Shown piece after piece: positions 33,695-43,272 of a stretch of 64,000 nucleotides of DNA. Every line of letters starts with the position of its first letter. Position 1 is the stretch's first letter. The stretch covers positions 82,832 to 146,831 of the forward strand of contig NZ_FOHX01000024.1 of NCBI RefSeq assembly GCF_900111685.1, written 5' to 3'. Below the pieces are notes generated by a model. The model ran no database searches. It was not told the origin of the DNA and saw only the letters and a program-made list of their open reading frames with translations. The DNA is from Nonomuraea wenchangensis. Its GTDB lineage: Bacteria > Actinomycetota > Actinomycetes > Streptosporangiales > Streptosporangiaceae. Made by a program: the position numbers and the translations under genes.

Positions 33695-35203
33695 TCAGGC
33701 GCGGGCGGTCAGCACCTCCTCCGGGATCTCCTTCGGGACGCCGCGCAGGCCCACCAGCGCCAGCACCGCGACCGCGGCCAGCAGCACGCTCGTGACCAGC
33801 GACGTCACGTGCATCCCGGTGAGGAACGCCTCCCGCGCCGCCAGCATGAGCGGCCCGGCCTGCTCGGCGGGCAGCGTGGCGGCCATGTGGGCGGCCCCCG
33901 CGATCGACTCCCCGGCCGCCCCTCCGGCCATCCCGGCGGGCAGCTCCAGGTTGGCCCGGTAGGCGCTGGTGAGCACGGTGCCGAGGATCGCGATGCCGAG
34001 CGCCGCCCCCAGCTCGAACGCGGTCTCCGACACCGCGGCCGCCGCGCCGGCGCGCTCCCTGGGGGCGGTGGCCAGCACGTTGTCGTTGTTGACGGTGAAG
34101 GCGAAACCGACGCCCACGCCGCCGATCACCATCGCGGGCAGCAGCGTCACGTAGGTCAGCTCCAGGCCGAGCGTGCTGTAGTAGAGGAACGCGCCCGCCT
34201 GCATGGCGAGGCCCAGCGCGACCACGCCACCACGGCCGATCCGCCGGATCAGCCCGGCCGCGAGCACGCCGCCGACCGCGCCGCCCAGCCCGCCCGGGAG
34301 CTGCGCCAGCCCTGCCTGCAGCGGCGACCAGCCCAGCACGAGCTGCAGATACCAGGCGAACATCAGCATCATGGCCGACATGGCGAAGATCGCCAGCAGG
34401 TTCGTCAGGATGGACGCGCTGAACGCCCGCCGGGCGAAGAGCCGCACGTCGATCAGCGGCTCGGGCAGCCGCGCCTGCCGCCAGGCGAACAGGCCGAGCA
34501 GCGCCACCCCGCCCGCGCCCGCGACCAGCACGTCCAGGTGCCCCAGCCCTTGGTGCGCGGCCTCCTTGATCGCCCAGATGACCGCGATCACCCCGGCCGT
34601 CGACAGGGCCGCGCTGAGCAGGTCGAGCCTCGCCGCCTCCGGGTTGCGCGACTCGGGCAGCACGATCGCGCCACCGGCCAGCACGAGCAGCATGATCGGC
34701 ACGTTGATCAGGAACACCGACCCCCACCAGAAGTGGTCCAGCAGCAGCCCGCCGACGACCGGGCCGACGGCGAAGCCCACCGCGCTCATCCCGCTCCAGA
34801 CGCCGACGGCCGCGGTGCGCTCGCGCGGCTCGGTGAAGACGTTCCTGACGATCGACAACGTCGACGGCATGATCGTCGCGCCGGCCACGCCGAGCAGCAC
34901 GCGGGCCGCGATCAGCAGCTCCGGGTTCGGCGCGTACGCGGTGAGCGCGGAGGCCGCGCCGAACGCCGCCGCGCCGATCAGCAGCAGCCGCTTGCGGCCG
35001 ATGCGGTCGCCGAGGTTGCCCATGGTGACCAGCAGGCCGGCGAGGGCGAAGCCGTACACGTCGCCGATCCAGAGGAGCTGGGTGGAGCTCGCGCCGAGAT
35101 CGGCGGTCAGCCGGGGGAGCGCCAGGTGCAGGACCGTGAAGTCGAGCGAGAGCAGCAGGGTGGCCAGGCAGGCGATGGCCAGGCACGACCATTTGTTCGT
35201 CAT
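33695..35203 (-). CDS. MFS transporter, DHA2 (14-helix drug:H+ antiporter) family
   Basis: A 502-residue major-facilitator exporter with about 14 membrane segments. It shows motif A GNLGDRIGRKRLLL after helix 2, motif C-like GPVVGGLLLDHFWW, and the N-terminal LDFTVLHLALPRLTADLG of DHA2 members such as QacA/EmrB. The ATG at 35203 gives the family start MTNKWSCLAIACLATLLLS. It follows the AfsR-type regulator by 35 bp on the same strand, so it may be regulated by it and may export a product of this gene group. Confidence 0.92.
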   Translation of the reverse strand: MTNKWSCLAIACLATLLLSLDFTVLHLALPRLTADLGASSTQLLWIGDVYGFALAGLLVTMGNLGDRIGRKRLLLIGAAAFGAASALTAYAPNPELLIAARVLLGVAGATIMPSTLSIVRNVFTEPRERTAAVGVWSGMSAVGFAVGPVVGGLLLDHFWWGSVFLINVPIMLLVLAGGAIVLPESRNPEAARLDLLSAALSTAGVIAVIWAIKEAAHQGLGHLDVLVAGAGGVALLGLFAWRQARLPEPLIDVRLFARRAFSASILTNLLAIFAMSAMMLMFAWYLQLVLGWSPLQAGLAQLPGGLGGAVGGVLAAGLIRRIGRGGVVALGLAMQAGAFLYYSTLGLELTYVTLLPAMVIGGVGVGFAFTVNNDNVLATAPRERAGAAAAVSETAFELGAALGIAILGTVLTSAYRANLELPAGMAGGAAGESIAGAAHMAATLPAEQAGPLMLAAREAFLTGMHVTSLVTSVLLAAVAVLALVGLRGVPKEIPEEVLTARA

Positions 35204-35238
35204 GCCGCTCAGCGTGACGGGAGCCCCTGACCGCGGGC

Positions 35239-38064
35239 CTACCGGTCGCTGACCGCCCCGCCGACCTGGTCGCCGATCTCGGTCAGCGCCGCCGCGATGC
35301 GGGCGCGGGTCTCGGCCGTGCTGTACCAGTCGTCCGGGCATTCCGCGCGGGCCCGCAGCAGCAGGACACGCGCCTCCTCGGGGGCGCCGCCGCGCAGCGC
35401 CACCTCGGCGAGCCCGAGCAGCGCCCAGGCCAGGATCTCGACCGAGCCGTTGCGGCCGGCCAGCTCGGCGGCCGGCAGGTAGTCGGCCCGCGCCTCCTCA
35501 GGCCGGCCCAGGCCCTGCAGCGCGTCGCCGCGCCGGCACAACGACTCGGCGATCTCCGTCGTGGCCTTCAGCTCGCGGGCGGTCGCCAGTGACTCGTCCG
35601 CCAGCGCGTACGCCGTCGCGTGGTCCCCCTGCTCCTGGTGGAGCGTGCCGAGCCCGGACAGCACCAGCACCGTGCCCCAGTGCTCGCCGATCGCCCTGAA
35701 CCTGGCCAGGCTCTCGTGGAAGTGGCCCGCCGCCTCCTCCACCCGGCCGAGCACCTGCAGCACGAAGGCCGCCCCCGCGTACGCCAGCGCCCGCGGCCAG
35801 GGCGCGAGCCCGGCCATGGTGCGCTGGACGCCGAGATAGGCCTCCTCGAAGTCGCCGCGCGGCCCGTTGAACATCGACAGCAGCATCATGAGGAACTCCA
35901 CCCGGCGCGGCACGTGGTCCCAGGGCAGCAGCGTGCGCGAGTGGGTGAGCAGGTCGCGCACCTCGTCGCCGACCTCGCCGCGCCAGGCGGTGACGATCGC
36001 GCACGTGACGTACTCCTCCTCCAGCCCTTCGGGGACGGCCGTGCCGAGCTTGAGCAGCAGCGTGGCCGCGAGGTCGGCGCTGGTGACGCGGTGCCCGCGC
36101 ATCCACCAGTAGCAGGCGCAGTGCGCGAGCAGCCGCAGCGCCGTCCCGACCTGGCCGGTCTCGATGGCCCAGCGCAGGGCGGCGTTGACGTCGTCGCTCT
36201 CCTCGTCGAGGCGGGCCAGCCACTCCAGCTGCTCGCGGGTGCGCAGCCGGTCGTCGGCGGCGAGCACGAGGTCCAGGTAGCAGGCGGCGTGGGCGTCGCG
36301 GGCCGCCGCCACCTCGCCGGACTCGGCCAGCCGCTCCGCGCAGAACGCCTGGATCGTCGCCAGCATCCGGTAGCGCCCGCCGACCCGCTCGACCAGCGAC
36401 TTCTCCGCCAGAGAGAACAGCACCTCCTCCGGCAGCCCGCACACCCGCTCGGCCGTCTCGGGGCGCGCCCCGCCCACGAACACGCTGAAGCGCCGGGCCA
36501 TGCGCTGCTCGTCGGCGTCCAGCAGGTCCCAGCTCCAGGCCACGACCGCGCGCAGCGTCTGGTGGCGGGGCAGCGCCGTACGGCTGCCGCGGGCCAGCAG
36601 CCGGAACCGGTCGTCCAGCCGCGCCGCCACGTCCGCCACCGACATCGTGCGCAGCCGCGCCGCGGCCAGCTCGATCGCCAGCGGCAGCCCGTCGAGCGCC
36701 CGGCAGATCCGTACGACGTGCGCGGCGTTGACCGCGTCCACGGCGAAACCGGGGGCCACCGCGCCGGCCCGGTCGGCGAACAGCCGCACCGCCGGATAGT
36801 CCAGCGGATCGACGGCCTCGGGCGGCGGCAGCCGCAGCGGCGCGACCGGGAGGATCGACTCGCCGGTGATGCCCAGCGCCTCCCGCCCGGTGACCAGCAC
36901 CCGCAGGCCGGGGCAGGAGGCCAGCAGCAGATCGGTCAGCTCGGCGGTCGCCTCGACCAGGTGCTCGCAGTTGTCCAGCACGAGCAGCAGCTCGCGCCCG
37001 GCGAGCGCGGTCGCGAGGCGGGTGAGCGGATCCACCGGCCGGTCGGCGGCGGGGCGCAGGGCGTCGCGGACGCCGAGCGCGGCCAGCACCGCGGCGGGCA
37101 CGTCCGCGCCCTCGGTGACCGGGGCGAGCGAAACGAAGCAGACATCCTGCGGCTCCTGTCCGGACGCCTCGACCGCGAGCCGCGTCTTGCCCGCCCCGCC
37201 CGGCCCGATCAGCGTGACCAGCCGGCCGGCCCGCAGCCGCGCGCTCACCTGGGCCAGCTCCTGATCCCGGCCGACGAAGCTGGTGAGCTGCGCCGGCAAC
37301 CCCAGCCGCTGCGGGGGGGCGGGCGCGGGCGCGCCGAGCGCGGGATCGGCCCGCAGCACGGCCAGGTGCGCGGCGGCCAGCTCGGGGCCGGGCGCGACGC
37401 CCAGCTCCTCGTCGAGGATCCTCCTGGCCTCGTCGTAGACGGTCAGCGCCTCCGCCTGGCGGCCACTGCCGTAGAGCGCCCGCATGAGCTGGGCGCGCGG
37501 CCGCTCGCGCAGCGGATGGGCGGCGACGAGGCCGCGCAGCTCGGCGGCGAGCTCCCGGTGCCGGCCGAGGTCCAGATCGGCCTGCACCCGGTCCTCCGTC
37601 GCGGCGAGGCGCAGCTCCTCCAGCGCGCTCGCCGCGCCCTCCGCATGCGGGGCGTCGGCCAGCGGCACGCCCCGCCACAGCTCCAGCGCCTCGCGCAGCA
37701 GCCCGGCGGCCCGGCCGGGATCGCCGGCCACGAGAGCCTGACGGCCGGCCGCGGCCAGCCGCTCGAAACGGTGGGCGTCCACGTCGGACGGCTCGGCCGC
37801 CAGCCGGTAGCCCGCCGGATGGAACTCGACCAGATCCCTGCCGAGCGCCCGGCGCAGCCGGGACACCTGGGACTGCAGCGCGTTGGCCACGCCCTCGGGC
37901 GGCTCGGGGCCGTACAGGCCGGCGGCGAGCCGGTCCGCGGCGACGACGCGGCCCGCGTCCAGGGCCAGCAGCGTGAGCAACGCCCGCACCCGGGGGCCGC
38001 CGAGCGCGACGGGCTCGCCGTCCTCGTCCAGCACCGTGGCGGGCCCCAGGATCTGGAAGCGCAT
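35239..38064 (-). CDS. AfsR/SARP-type regulator with NB-ARC ATPase domain
   Basis: A 941-residue regulator. Residues 1-90 are an OmpR-like winged helix (MRFQILGPATVLDEDGEPV), 95-240 the BTAD helical domain, then an NB-ARC ATPase with Walker A LIGPGGAGKTRLA, Walker B LLLVLDNCEHL and GLPLAIELAAARL, and a TPR-like C-terminal half. Such proteins activate specialised-metabolism or developmental genes. It begins eight bases after the stop of the PEP-mutase-family gene and is followed by an MFS exporter, so it appears embedded in an operon. A second protein of this type is at 46236-49361. Confidence 0.92.
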   Translation of the reverse strand: MRFQILGPATVLDEDGEPVALGGPRVRALLTLLALDAGRVVAADRLAAGLYGPEPPEGVANALQSQVSRLRRALGRDLVEFHPAGYRLAAEPSDVDAHRFERLAAAGRQALVAGDPGRAAGLLREALELWRGVPLADAPHAEGAASALEELRLAATEDRVQADLDLGRHRELAAELRGLVAAHPLRERPRAQLMRALYGSGRQAEALTVYDEARRILDEELGVAPGPELAAAHLAVLRADPALGAPAPAPPQRLGLPAQLTSFVGRDQELAQVSARLRAGRLVTLIGPGGAGKTRLAVEASGQEPQDVCFVSLAPVTEGADVPAAVLAALGVRDALRPAADRPVDPLTRLATALAGRELLLVLDNCEHLVEATAELTDLLLASCPGLRVLVTGREALGITGESILPVAPLRLPPPEAVDPLDYPAVRLFADRAGAVAPGFAVDAVNAAHVVRICRALDGLPLAIELAAARLRTMSVADVAARLDDRFRLLARGSRTALPRHQTLRAVVAWSWDLLDADEQRMARRFSVFVGGARPETAERVCGLPEEVLFSLAEKSLVERVGGRYRMLATIQAFCAERLAESGEVAAARDAHAACYLDLVLAADDRLRTREQLEWLARLDEESDDVNAALRWAIETGQVGTALRLLAHCACYWWMRGHRVTSADLAATLLLKLGTAVPEGLEEEYVTCAIVTAWRGEVGDEVRDLLTHSRTLLPWDHVPRRVEFLMMLLSMFNGPRGDFEEAYLGVQRTMAGLAPWPRALAYAGAAFVLQVLGRVEEAAGHFHESLARFRAIGEHWGTVLVLSGLGTLHQEQGDHATAYALADESLATARELKATTEIAESLCRRGDALQGLGRPEEARADYLPAAELAGRNGSVEILAWALLGLAEVALRGGAPEEARVLLLRARAECPDDWYSTAETRARIAAALTEIGDQVGGAVSDR

Positions 38065-38071
38065 GCCTCGA

Positions 38072-38818
38072 TTATCCAGATTCCGGCAGCAGCGCGGCCG
38101 TCTCCGCGTACGTCGGGACGCGGGGCGCGGGCCTGCCCTCGGCGGCGAGCGCCGCCGCCAGCGCCCCCTGGAGCGCGGCCCGGTAGAGCAGCGAGCCCGT
38201 GCTCACCCGGGCCACCCCGGCCGCGGCGAGCTCGGCCATCGTGGGGCCGTCCGGCTGGAGGAGCACGTTGAGCGGCAGCGGAGTGGCCGCCGCCACCTCG
38301 GCGATCGTGTCCAGTCCTGTCAGGCCGGGCACGAAGACGCCGTCGGCGTGCGCGTACGCCCGCACCCGCTCCAGCGTGTCACCCGTCCGCAGCCAGCAGG
38401 TGTCGGTACGGGCGTTGACGAACACGCCGTGCCCCTTGGCCGCCCCGATGATCTCCTGGTGCAGCCCGATCGGGCGCAGGGTCCCGTCCGGCCGGCCGTC
38501 CTCGATGTTCACGCCCGCCACGCCCAGCGCGGCCAGGCCAGCCACCAGGTCCGACACCTCGGCCGGGTCGTCGCTGAAGCCGCCCTCGATGTCCACGGTG
38601 ACGAGCACGCCGAGGCCACTGATCGTCTCGGCCAGCTCGACGGTCTCGGCGCGGGTGACGCCGGCCGCGTCCGGCCTGCCGTGCACGGCCGCCACGCCGA
38701 GGCTCGTGGTGCCGATCGCCGGGAAGCCCAGCGCGGCCAGGGCGGCGGCCGAGCCGTAGTCCCACGCGTTCGGCAGCAGGAACGGCTCGCCGGGGCGGTG
38801 CAGGTCGCGGAAGCTCAC
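38072..38818 (-). CDS. Isocitrate lyase/PEP mutase family protein
   Basis: A 248-residue barrel protein of the ICL/PEPM superfamily. It has LLPNAWDYGSAAALAALGF, TVDIEGGFSD (metal-binding acidic residues), GVNIEDG and VNARTDTCWL, all in family order. The subgroup includes phosphonopyruvate hydrolases, methylisocitrate-lyase-like enzymes and carboxyvinyl-carboxyphosphonate mutases; the cysteine of the KKCGH signature of true lyases is absent, so the reaction is open. The GTG at 38818 overlaps the upstream P450-like stop by four bases, and the AfsR-type gene follows after seven bases. Confidence 0.87.
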   Translation of the reverse strand: MSFRDLHRPGEPFLLPNAWDYGSAAALAALGFPAIGTTSLGVAAVHGRPDAAGVTRAETVELAETISGLGVLVTVDIEGGFSDDPAEVSDLVAGLAALGVAGVNIEDGRPDGTLRPIGLHQEIIGAAKGHGVFVNARTDTCWLRTGDTLERVRAYAHADGVFVPGLTGLDTIAEVAAATPLPLNVLLQPDGPTMAELAAAGVARVSTGSLLYRAALQGALAAALAAEGRPAPRVPTYAETAALLPESG

Positions 38819-39570
38819 GGGCGCTCACCCTCCCGCAGCCCCTCCAGCACGCCGGCGGCCAGCGCGAGCGCGTACGCGGGCGCCGGACAGGGCCGCACCC
38901 CGGCGCCGAACGTCAGATGCGGCGCCTCGCCGCGCGCCGGGTCGAACCGGCCGGGATCGGGGAAGACGTCCGGGTCGCGGTTGGCGGCCACCAGGTCGAG
39001 GGTCACCTCCTCGCCGCTGTGGAGGTCCAGCCTGCGGGTGACCTTGAGCGGCGGATCGTGCCGCAGCGTCTCGCGCAGCACCGCCTCCACGTCGTCGTGG
39101 CCGGCGAGCCGCGGCAGGGCGCCCGCGATCAGCGCCTCGGTGGCGGCGTGCGCCTGGAGCAGCAGGGTGACGGCCGGCAGGTCGGCCCGGTCCAGCAGGG
39201 CGGCGACGGCGGCGTCCGCCTGCGGGCTCTCCTCGCCCGACAGGTATCCGGCCGCCGCGGCGGCGACCGGTGCGGTGTCGGCGACGCCGAGCGCGGCCCC
39301 GAGCACCCGCGTGGGCACGCCCCGCCAGTCGCCGGGCCGCTCCAGGGTCGCGGTCCTGGCGGCGGCGCGCAGTCGTACGGGGTCCAGGGCGGCCAGCCGC
39401 TCGACGACGCGGCGGCGGCGTTCGGCGTGCTCCGCGCCGGCGCTGAACCGCGAGACGTGGGCGCGCAGCCAGGCCAGCGTCCCCTCGGGGGCGTCCTGGC
39501 GCACGGGCGGCGGCACGTACCGGGGGTCGGCGAGGACCGCCAGGGCTTCGGCGTGACGGGTGATGTGCAT
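38815..39570 (-). CDS. Short cytochrome P450-like protein
   Basis: A 251-residue P450-like protein, against the usual 400. The C-terminal half is recognisable: I-helix-like AHAATEAL, the ExxR motif in VLRETLR, PDPGRFDPARGEAPHLTFGAG, and a heme loop FGAGVRPCPAP with the cysteine near residue 228. The N-terminal substrate-recognition region is compressed to about 110 residues. The ATG at 39570 gives MHITRHAEALAVL, like the family's VTRHADALAVL block, indicating deletion of the first ~100 residues. It heads the P450/PEPM/AfsR group. Confidence 0.72.
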   Translation of the reverse strand: MHITRHAEALAVLADPRYVPPPVRQDAPEGTLAWLRAHVSRFSAGAEHAERRRRVVERLAALDPVRLRAAARTATLERPGDWRGVPTRVLGAALGVADTAPVAAAAAGYLSGEESPQADAAVAALLDRADLPAVTLLLQAHAATEALIAGALPRLAGHDDVEAVLRETLRHDPPLKVTRRLDLHSGEEVTLDLVAANRDPDVFPDPGRFDPARGEAPHLTFGAGVRPCPAPAYALALAAGVLEGLREGERP

Positions 39571-39648
39571 GCGGTCCACGCTAGGAGCACGATCTTTCGG
39601 CGGCGGCCGAAGCATGCCCGCACTCAGGCGGCTGGCCCGGGCGCGTCC

Positions 39649-40335
39649 TCAAGCGGCGAGCCCGGGCGCGTCCTCGGCGGGCGCGCTCTTGGCGGGCATG
39701 GCGGTGGCGGGCGTGGCCGTGGCGCGCGCGGCGAGCCGGCGGCCGGTCGCGGCCACCGCCATCGTCACGAGGAGCACCATCTCGGCCAGCACCACGGCCC
39801 GCTCCATCGGCCCGTAGTAGGCGACCCCGTTGATCAGCGGCGAGGTGACGGTGGCCGGATGCGCGGCCAGGTAGGCCGCCAGCGTCAGCCCCGAGGCCAC
39901 GCTCATCGCCCGCACCGCGTTCCAGAGGGCGGCCCCCGCCCGCCCCCTCGCGAACGTCCAGCCGGCGACCGGCAGCGCGGTGAACACCACGGCGGCCGAC
40001 CAGCGGTGGATCTCCCCGGCGAGCGTACCGACCTGGGAGGTGCCGGCATCGGTGGGGAAGACCGCGCTCAGCATCAGCCCGGCGGCCCCGGCCAGCAGCA
40101 GCACCCGGGTGGCCGCGGTGCGCGCCGGGTCGGCCACGGTCAGCCCGTACGCCAGGCTGAGGCACGCCCCCGCGAGCGCCAGCATCCCGACGAGCACCGG
40201 CACCAGCCCGCCCGCGACCAGCGCGTAGTCGCTGATCAGCGGCTGGCCCGGCAGGGTGAGCTCGGCCCAGGTGAGCGCCGCCGCCGACGCGGCCGTGCCA
40301 CCGGCCGTCGCCCACAGGCTCCACCGTGGGATCAT
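39649..40335 (-). CDS. DUF998-type membrane protein
   Basis: A 228-residue membrane protein with about six helices, resembling DUF998 proteins: LISDYALVAGG after helix 1 and AVFPTDAG followed by GEIHRWSAAVVF are the conserved blocks. The tail is alanine/threonine rich (ATATPATAMPAKSAP). Function unknown. The ATG overlaps the stop of the glycosyltransferase gene by four bases. A 16-bp direct repeat, GCCCGGGCGCGTCCTC, overlaps and flanks its 3' end (near 39635 and 39660), which may reflect a small duplication at the stop. Confidence 0.72.
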   Translation of the reverse strand: MIPRWSLWATAGGTAASAAALTWAELTLPGQPLISDYALVAGGLVPVLVGMLALAGACLSLAYGLTVADPARTAATRVLLLAGAAGLMLSAVFPTDAGTSQVGTLAGEIHRWSAAVVFTALPVAGWTFARGRAGAALWNAVRAMSVASGLTLAAYLAAHPATVTSPLINGVAYYGPMERAVVLAEMVLLVTMAVAATGRRLAARATATPATAMPAKSAPAEDAPGLAA

Positions 40336-41543
40336 CGCGCGACCTCATCGTAGATCGCCTCGAACCGGGCCAGCGACGCCTGGTCGTCGTGGGTGAGGGC
40401 GAGCTCCCTGCTGGCCCTGCCGTACCTGGCGCGCAGCTCGTCGTCACCGAGTACGCGGGTCAGGTGGCGGGCCAGCTCGACCACGTCGCCCGGCTGGAAC
40501 AGGTGGCCGTTGCAGACCACCAGGTGCGGCAGCGCCATCGCGTCGGCGGCCACCACGGGCAGGCCGGTCGCCATCGCCTCCAGCGTCGCGATGCTCTGCA
40601 GCTCGGCGATGCCGGGCATGGCGAAGACGTCGGCGGCGGCGTACGCCTGCGGCATGTTCTCGTCGGGGACGAAGCCGAGGAAGAACACCCGGTCGCCGAC
40701 CCCGATCCTGGCGGCCAGCCGCTCCAGCTCGGCCCGCTGGTTGCCCTTGCCGACCAGCGCCACCTGGGCGTCGGTCTCGTTGAGCACGAGCGGCAGCGCC
40801 CGGACCAGCTCGTCGATCCGCTTCTCCTCGTCCAGCCGGCCGACGAACAGCACGGTCGGCCGGTCGGGCAGGCCGAACAGCTTGCGCGCCCACGCCTTGG
40901 GCTCGGCGTGCGGGTGGAACCTGCTCAGGTCGATGCCGCAGGACACCGGCTCCACCTCCCGCGCGAACCCCTGGTCGGCGAGGAGCCGCGCGGCCAGCGG
41001 GGTGGGCGTGGTGACGTGGTCGGCCCGGTTGAAGATGCGGCTGAAGTCGCGCCAGGCCAGCCGGCCCGCCCCTGCCCGAAGCCGGTCGGGGATGTGGGCG
41101 AACTGGAAGAGGTTGTCGGGCATGAAGTGGTTGGTGGCCACGACGGGGACGCCGGCGCGCCGGGCGGCGGCGATGGCGGCCCGGCCGACCACGAAGTGGC
41201 CCTGCGTGTGCAGCACGTCCGGGTTGATGTCGGCGACCAGCCGGTCCAGCCGGGCCGGGACGGTGACGCGCATCGTCGGGTGCACCAGCAGCGGCGCCGA
41301 GCGCAGCCGGTGCACGATGACGCCGTCCACGACGTCGGCGCTGGCCGGGCCGTGCTCCGACTGGCAGACCACGTGCACCTCGTTGCCGCGCGCGGCGAGG
41401 CCGGTGGCCAGGCGGTGGGTGAAGTAGGCGGCGCCGTTGACGTCGGGAGGGTAGGTGTCGGTCGAGATCAGCACCCGGCGCGGGCGCTCGGGGGCGGGGG
41501 CGAGCCGGGCGCGGTCGGTGACGCTGTGCAGGGGCATGGCCAT
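40332..41543 (-). CDS. GT4-family glycosyltransferase
   Basis: A 403-residue GT-B enzyme. The N-terminal glycine-rich acceptor region is ISTDTYPPDVNGAAYFTHRLA; the C-terminal donor site contains VLFVGRLDEEKRIDELV and the E-x7-E motif within FAMPGIAELQSIATLEAMATGLPVV (residues spread over about 25 positions). It resembles mannosyl- or glucosyltransferases that use nucleotide sugars to modify lipids (PimB/MgtA-like), but the acceptor is not evident. It is translationally coupled to the DUF998 gene. Confidence 0.9.
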   Translation of the reverse strand: MAMPLHSVTDRARLAPAPERPRRVLISTDTYPPDVNGAAYFTHRLATGLAARGNEVHVVCQSEHGPASADVVDGVIVHRLRSAPLLVHPTMRVTVPARLDRLVADINPDVLHTQGHFVVGRAAIAAARRAGVPVVATNHFMPDNLFQFAHIPDRLRAGAGRLAWRDFSRIFNRADHVTTPTPLAARLLADQGFAREVEPVSCGIDLSRFHPHAEPKAWARKLFGLPDRPTVLFVGRLDEEKRIDELVRALPLVLNETDAQVALVGKGNQRAELERLAARIGVGDRVFFLGFVPDENMPQAYAAADVFAMPGIAELQSIATLEAMATGLPVVAADAMALPHLVVCNGHLFQPGDVVELARHLTRVLGDDELRARYGRASRELALTHDDQASLARFEAIYDEVAR

Positions 41544-41630
41544 GACGGTGACTCCACAATCGCAAGGGAACCCGGCCCGGGAAGGGCCGGAGGGGGAACA
41601 GGGGACGACGAGCCGGGGACGGGGGCGGGA

Positions 41631-42443
41631 TCAGGCGAGGTCGTTGCGCGCCTCCAGCGGACTGGTACGCGCCAGCGCGACGGTGCCGGCGGCGGTCAGC
41701 AGGGCGGCGGCGACCGGCGCGGCCCCCGTGGGCAGCGGCTCGCCGAGCAGCAGCGCGCCGAACGCGACCGCCGTCAGCGGGTCGGCGACCTGCAGCGAGG
41801 CGAACGACACGCCGAAGTGGCCGACGGCGTAGGCCCGCTGCAGCATCATCAGCGCGAGCAGCGTGGGCACCGGCAGGGCCAGGAGGTACCACCAGTTCCA
41901 GCCGCCGTCGACGAGCACCCGCATGAGGGTGGCGGTGGCGCCGTACAGGACGCCGGAGCTGGTGGCCAGCAGCGCCGCCCGCCAGGCGGGGGAGGCGACC
42001 CGCGCGCCGGCCCACAGCAGCACCGCCGCGATCCCGGCCACGCCGAGCAGGACGAGGACGCCGTCCGGGCCGAGCCGGGTCGGCCCCTCCGACTCAGGGA
42101 CCATCAGGACGAGCCCGACCAGCCCGGCCGCCACGACCGCCGCCGCGCCCAGCTCCTCGCGGGTGGGCCGGCGGCCGTGCAGCGCGGCGGCGAGAGGCAG
42201 GGCGAACAGCAGGCTCGCCACGCCCATCGGCTGCACCACGGTGAGCGGGCCGAGCCCGAGCGCGACGATGTGCAGGCCGCCACCCGCGACAATGGACGCG
42301 CCGCCGATCAGCCAGCGCGGCCGGCGCAGCAGGGCGAGGAGCCCCGGCTTCGCCGAGCCGGCGGCCTCGAACTGCTGAAGGGCGGCGCCGAGCGCGAAGA
42401 ACAGCGACCCGACCAGGGCGATCGCCGCGGCCAGCACAGTCAT
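41631..42443 (-). CDS. DMT/EamA-type membrane transporter
   Basis: A 270-residue protein with about nine or ten hydrophobic segments. FFALGAALQQFEA, LTVVQPMGVASLLFALPLA and the duplicated second half (LQRAYAVGHFGVSFASLQVADPLTAVAFGALLLGE, spread over about 35 residues) match DMT-superfamily DUF/EamA proteins. The ATG at 42443 has AGGAG five bases upstream; a GTG six bases further out has none. Substrate unknown. It lies between the DedA and glycosyltransferase genes on the same strand. Confidence 0.8.
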   Translation of the reverse strand: MTVLAAAIALVGSLFFALGAALQQFEAAGSAKPGLLALLRRPRWLIGGASIVAGGGLHIVALGLGPLTVVQPMGVASLLFALPLAAALHGRRPTREELGAAAVVAAGLVGLVLMVPESEGPTRLGPDGVLVLLGVAGIAAVLLWAGARVASPAWRAALLATSSGVLYGATATLMRVLVDGGWNWWYLLALPVPTLLALMMLQRAYAVGHFGVSFASLQVADPLTAVAFGALLLGEPLPTGAAPVAAALLTAAGTVALARTSPLEARNDLA

Positions 42444-42480
42444 GCGCACTCCTCTCGAATCGGATGGTCGCCCGGCAGGG

Positions 42481-43098
42481 TCAAACGGACGTGTCCGCGG
42501 GAAGGACTTCCGGGGAAGGCTGGATGGCGCGGCGCTTCCGCGCCCACCGCACGATCTCGACCACCGCCGTGACGGACACCGCGATGCCGAGGCCCAGCAG
42601 CAGGCCCTTGATCGGGTCGTTCTCGAACGCCATCCCGCCGAAGAACCCGATCAGCCCGGAGTAGACCGCCCACGAGCTCGCCGCGATCGCGTCGAAGAAG
42701 GTGAACGAGCGCAGCGGGTGGTGCACCGCGCCCATGGTGAGCGTGGTCGCCGTCCGGCCGCCGGGGATGTACCTGGCCACGACCAGCACCAGACCGCCCC
42801 GCTCCTCCAGCGCGCCGCGCGCCCAGACGAACGCCTTCTTGTCCCGCAGCCGCCCGCCGGACAGGCGCCCGATCAGGTACGACACGTGGTCGCCCGCGAA
42901 CGCGCCGAGCGCCGCGACCACCATGACCAGGGCGAGGTTCGTTTCCCCTGACGCGGCGAACACCGCCGCGGTGATCACCGACGTCTCGGCCGGGACGATG
43001 GGGAAGAACCCGTCGAGCACGGCCAGGGCGAACAGCGCCACGTACAGCCAGGGTGACGACATGACCTGTTGGACCAGGTCGAGGATGGCATGTGACAT
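42481..43098 (-). CDS. DedA-family membrane protein
   Basis: A 205-residue SNARE-associated/DedA protein. Diagnostic pieces are VLDGFFPIVPAETSVI, GAFAGDHVSYLIGR, and the conserved arginine-glycine pair in VVARYIPGGRTATTLTMG. DedA proteins act as lipid scramblases or transporters (for example of undecaprenyl phosphate or phosphatidylethanolamine). It begins a minus-strand run with the DMT and GT4 genes, so a role in lipid or polyprenyl-phosphate handling for the glycosyltransferase is conceivable. Confidence 0.92.
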   Translation of the reverse strand: MSHAILDLVQQVMSSPWLYVALFALAVLDGFFPIVPAETSVITAAVFAASGETNLALVMVVAALGAFAGDHVSYLIGRLSGGRLRDKKAFVWARGALEERGGLVLVVARYIPGGRTATTLTMGAVHHPLRSFTFFDAIAASSWAVYSGLIGFFGGMAFENDPIKGLLLGLGIAVSVTAVVEIVRWARKRRAIQPSPEVLPADTSV

Positions 43099-43272
43099 GG
43101 GCGTTGACTCCGATCTTCACGGCACACGGACAGCGTCTCGTTACGCGGGGTCCCGGGGCATCGGGGATGCCCCCGGTCGAACGCGGACCCGTCCCCTAAT
43201 CGGGTCAGGGCCGGTAGCTCATGAAGCTAGAAACTCCGCTGGTCACGGCACATCGGCCGATCGGCAGCCGAT

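Noticed and set aside
39634..39676. 16-bp direct repeat near the DUF998 gene end as a mobile-element footprint
   Set aside because: No element lies between the copies (about 25 bp apart); a small slippage duplication is enough to explain it.
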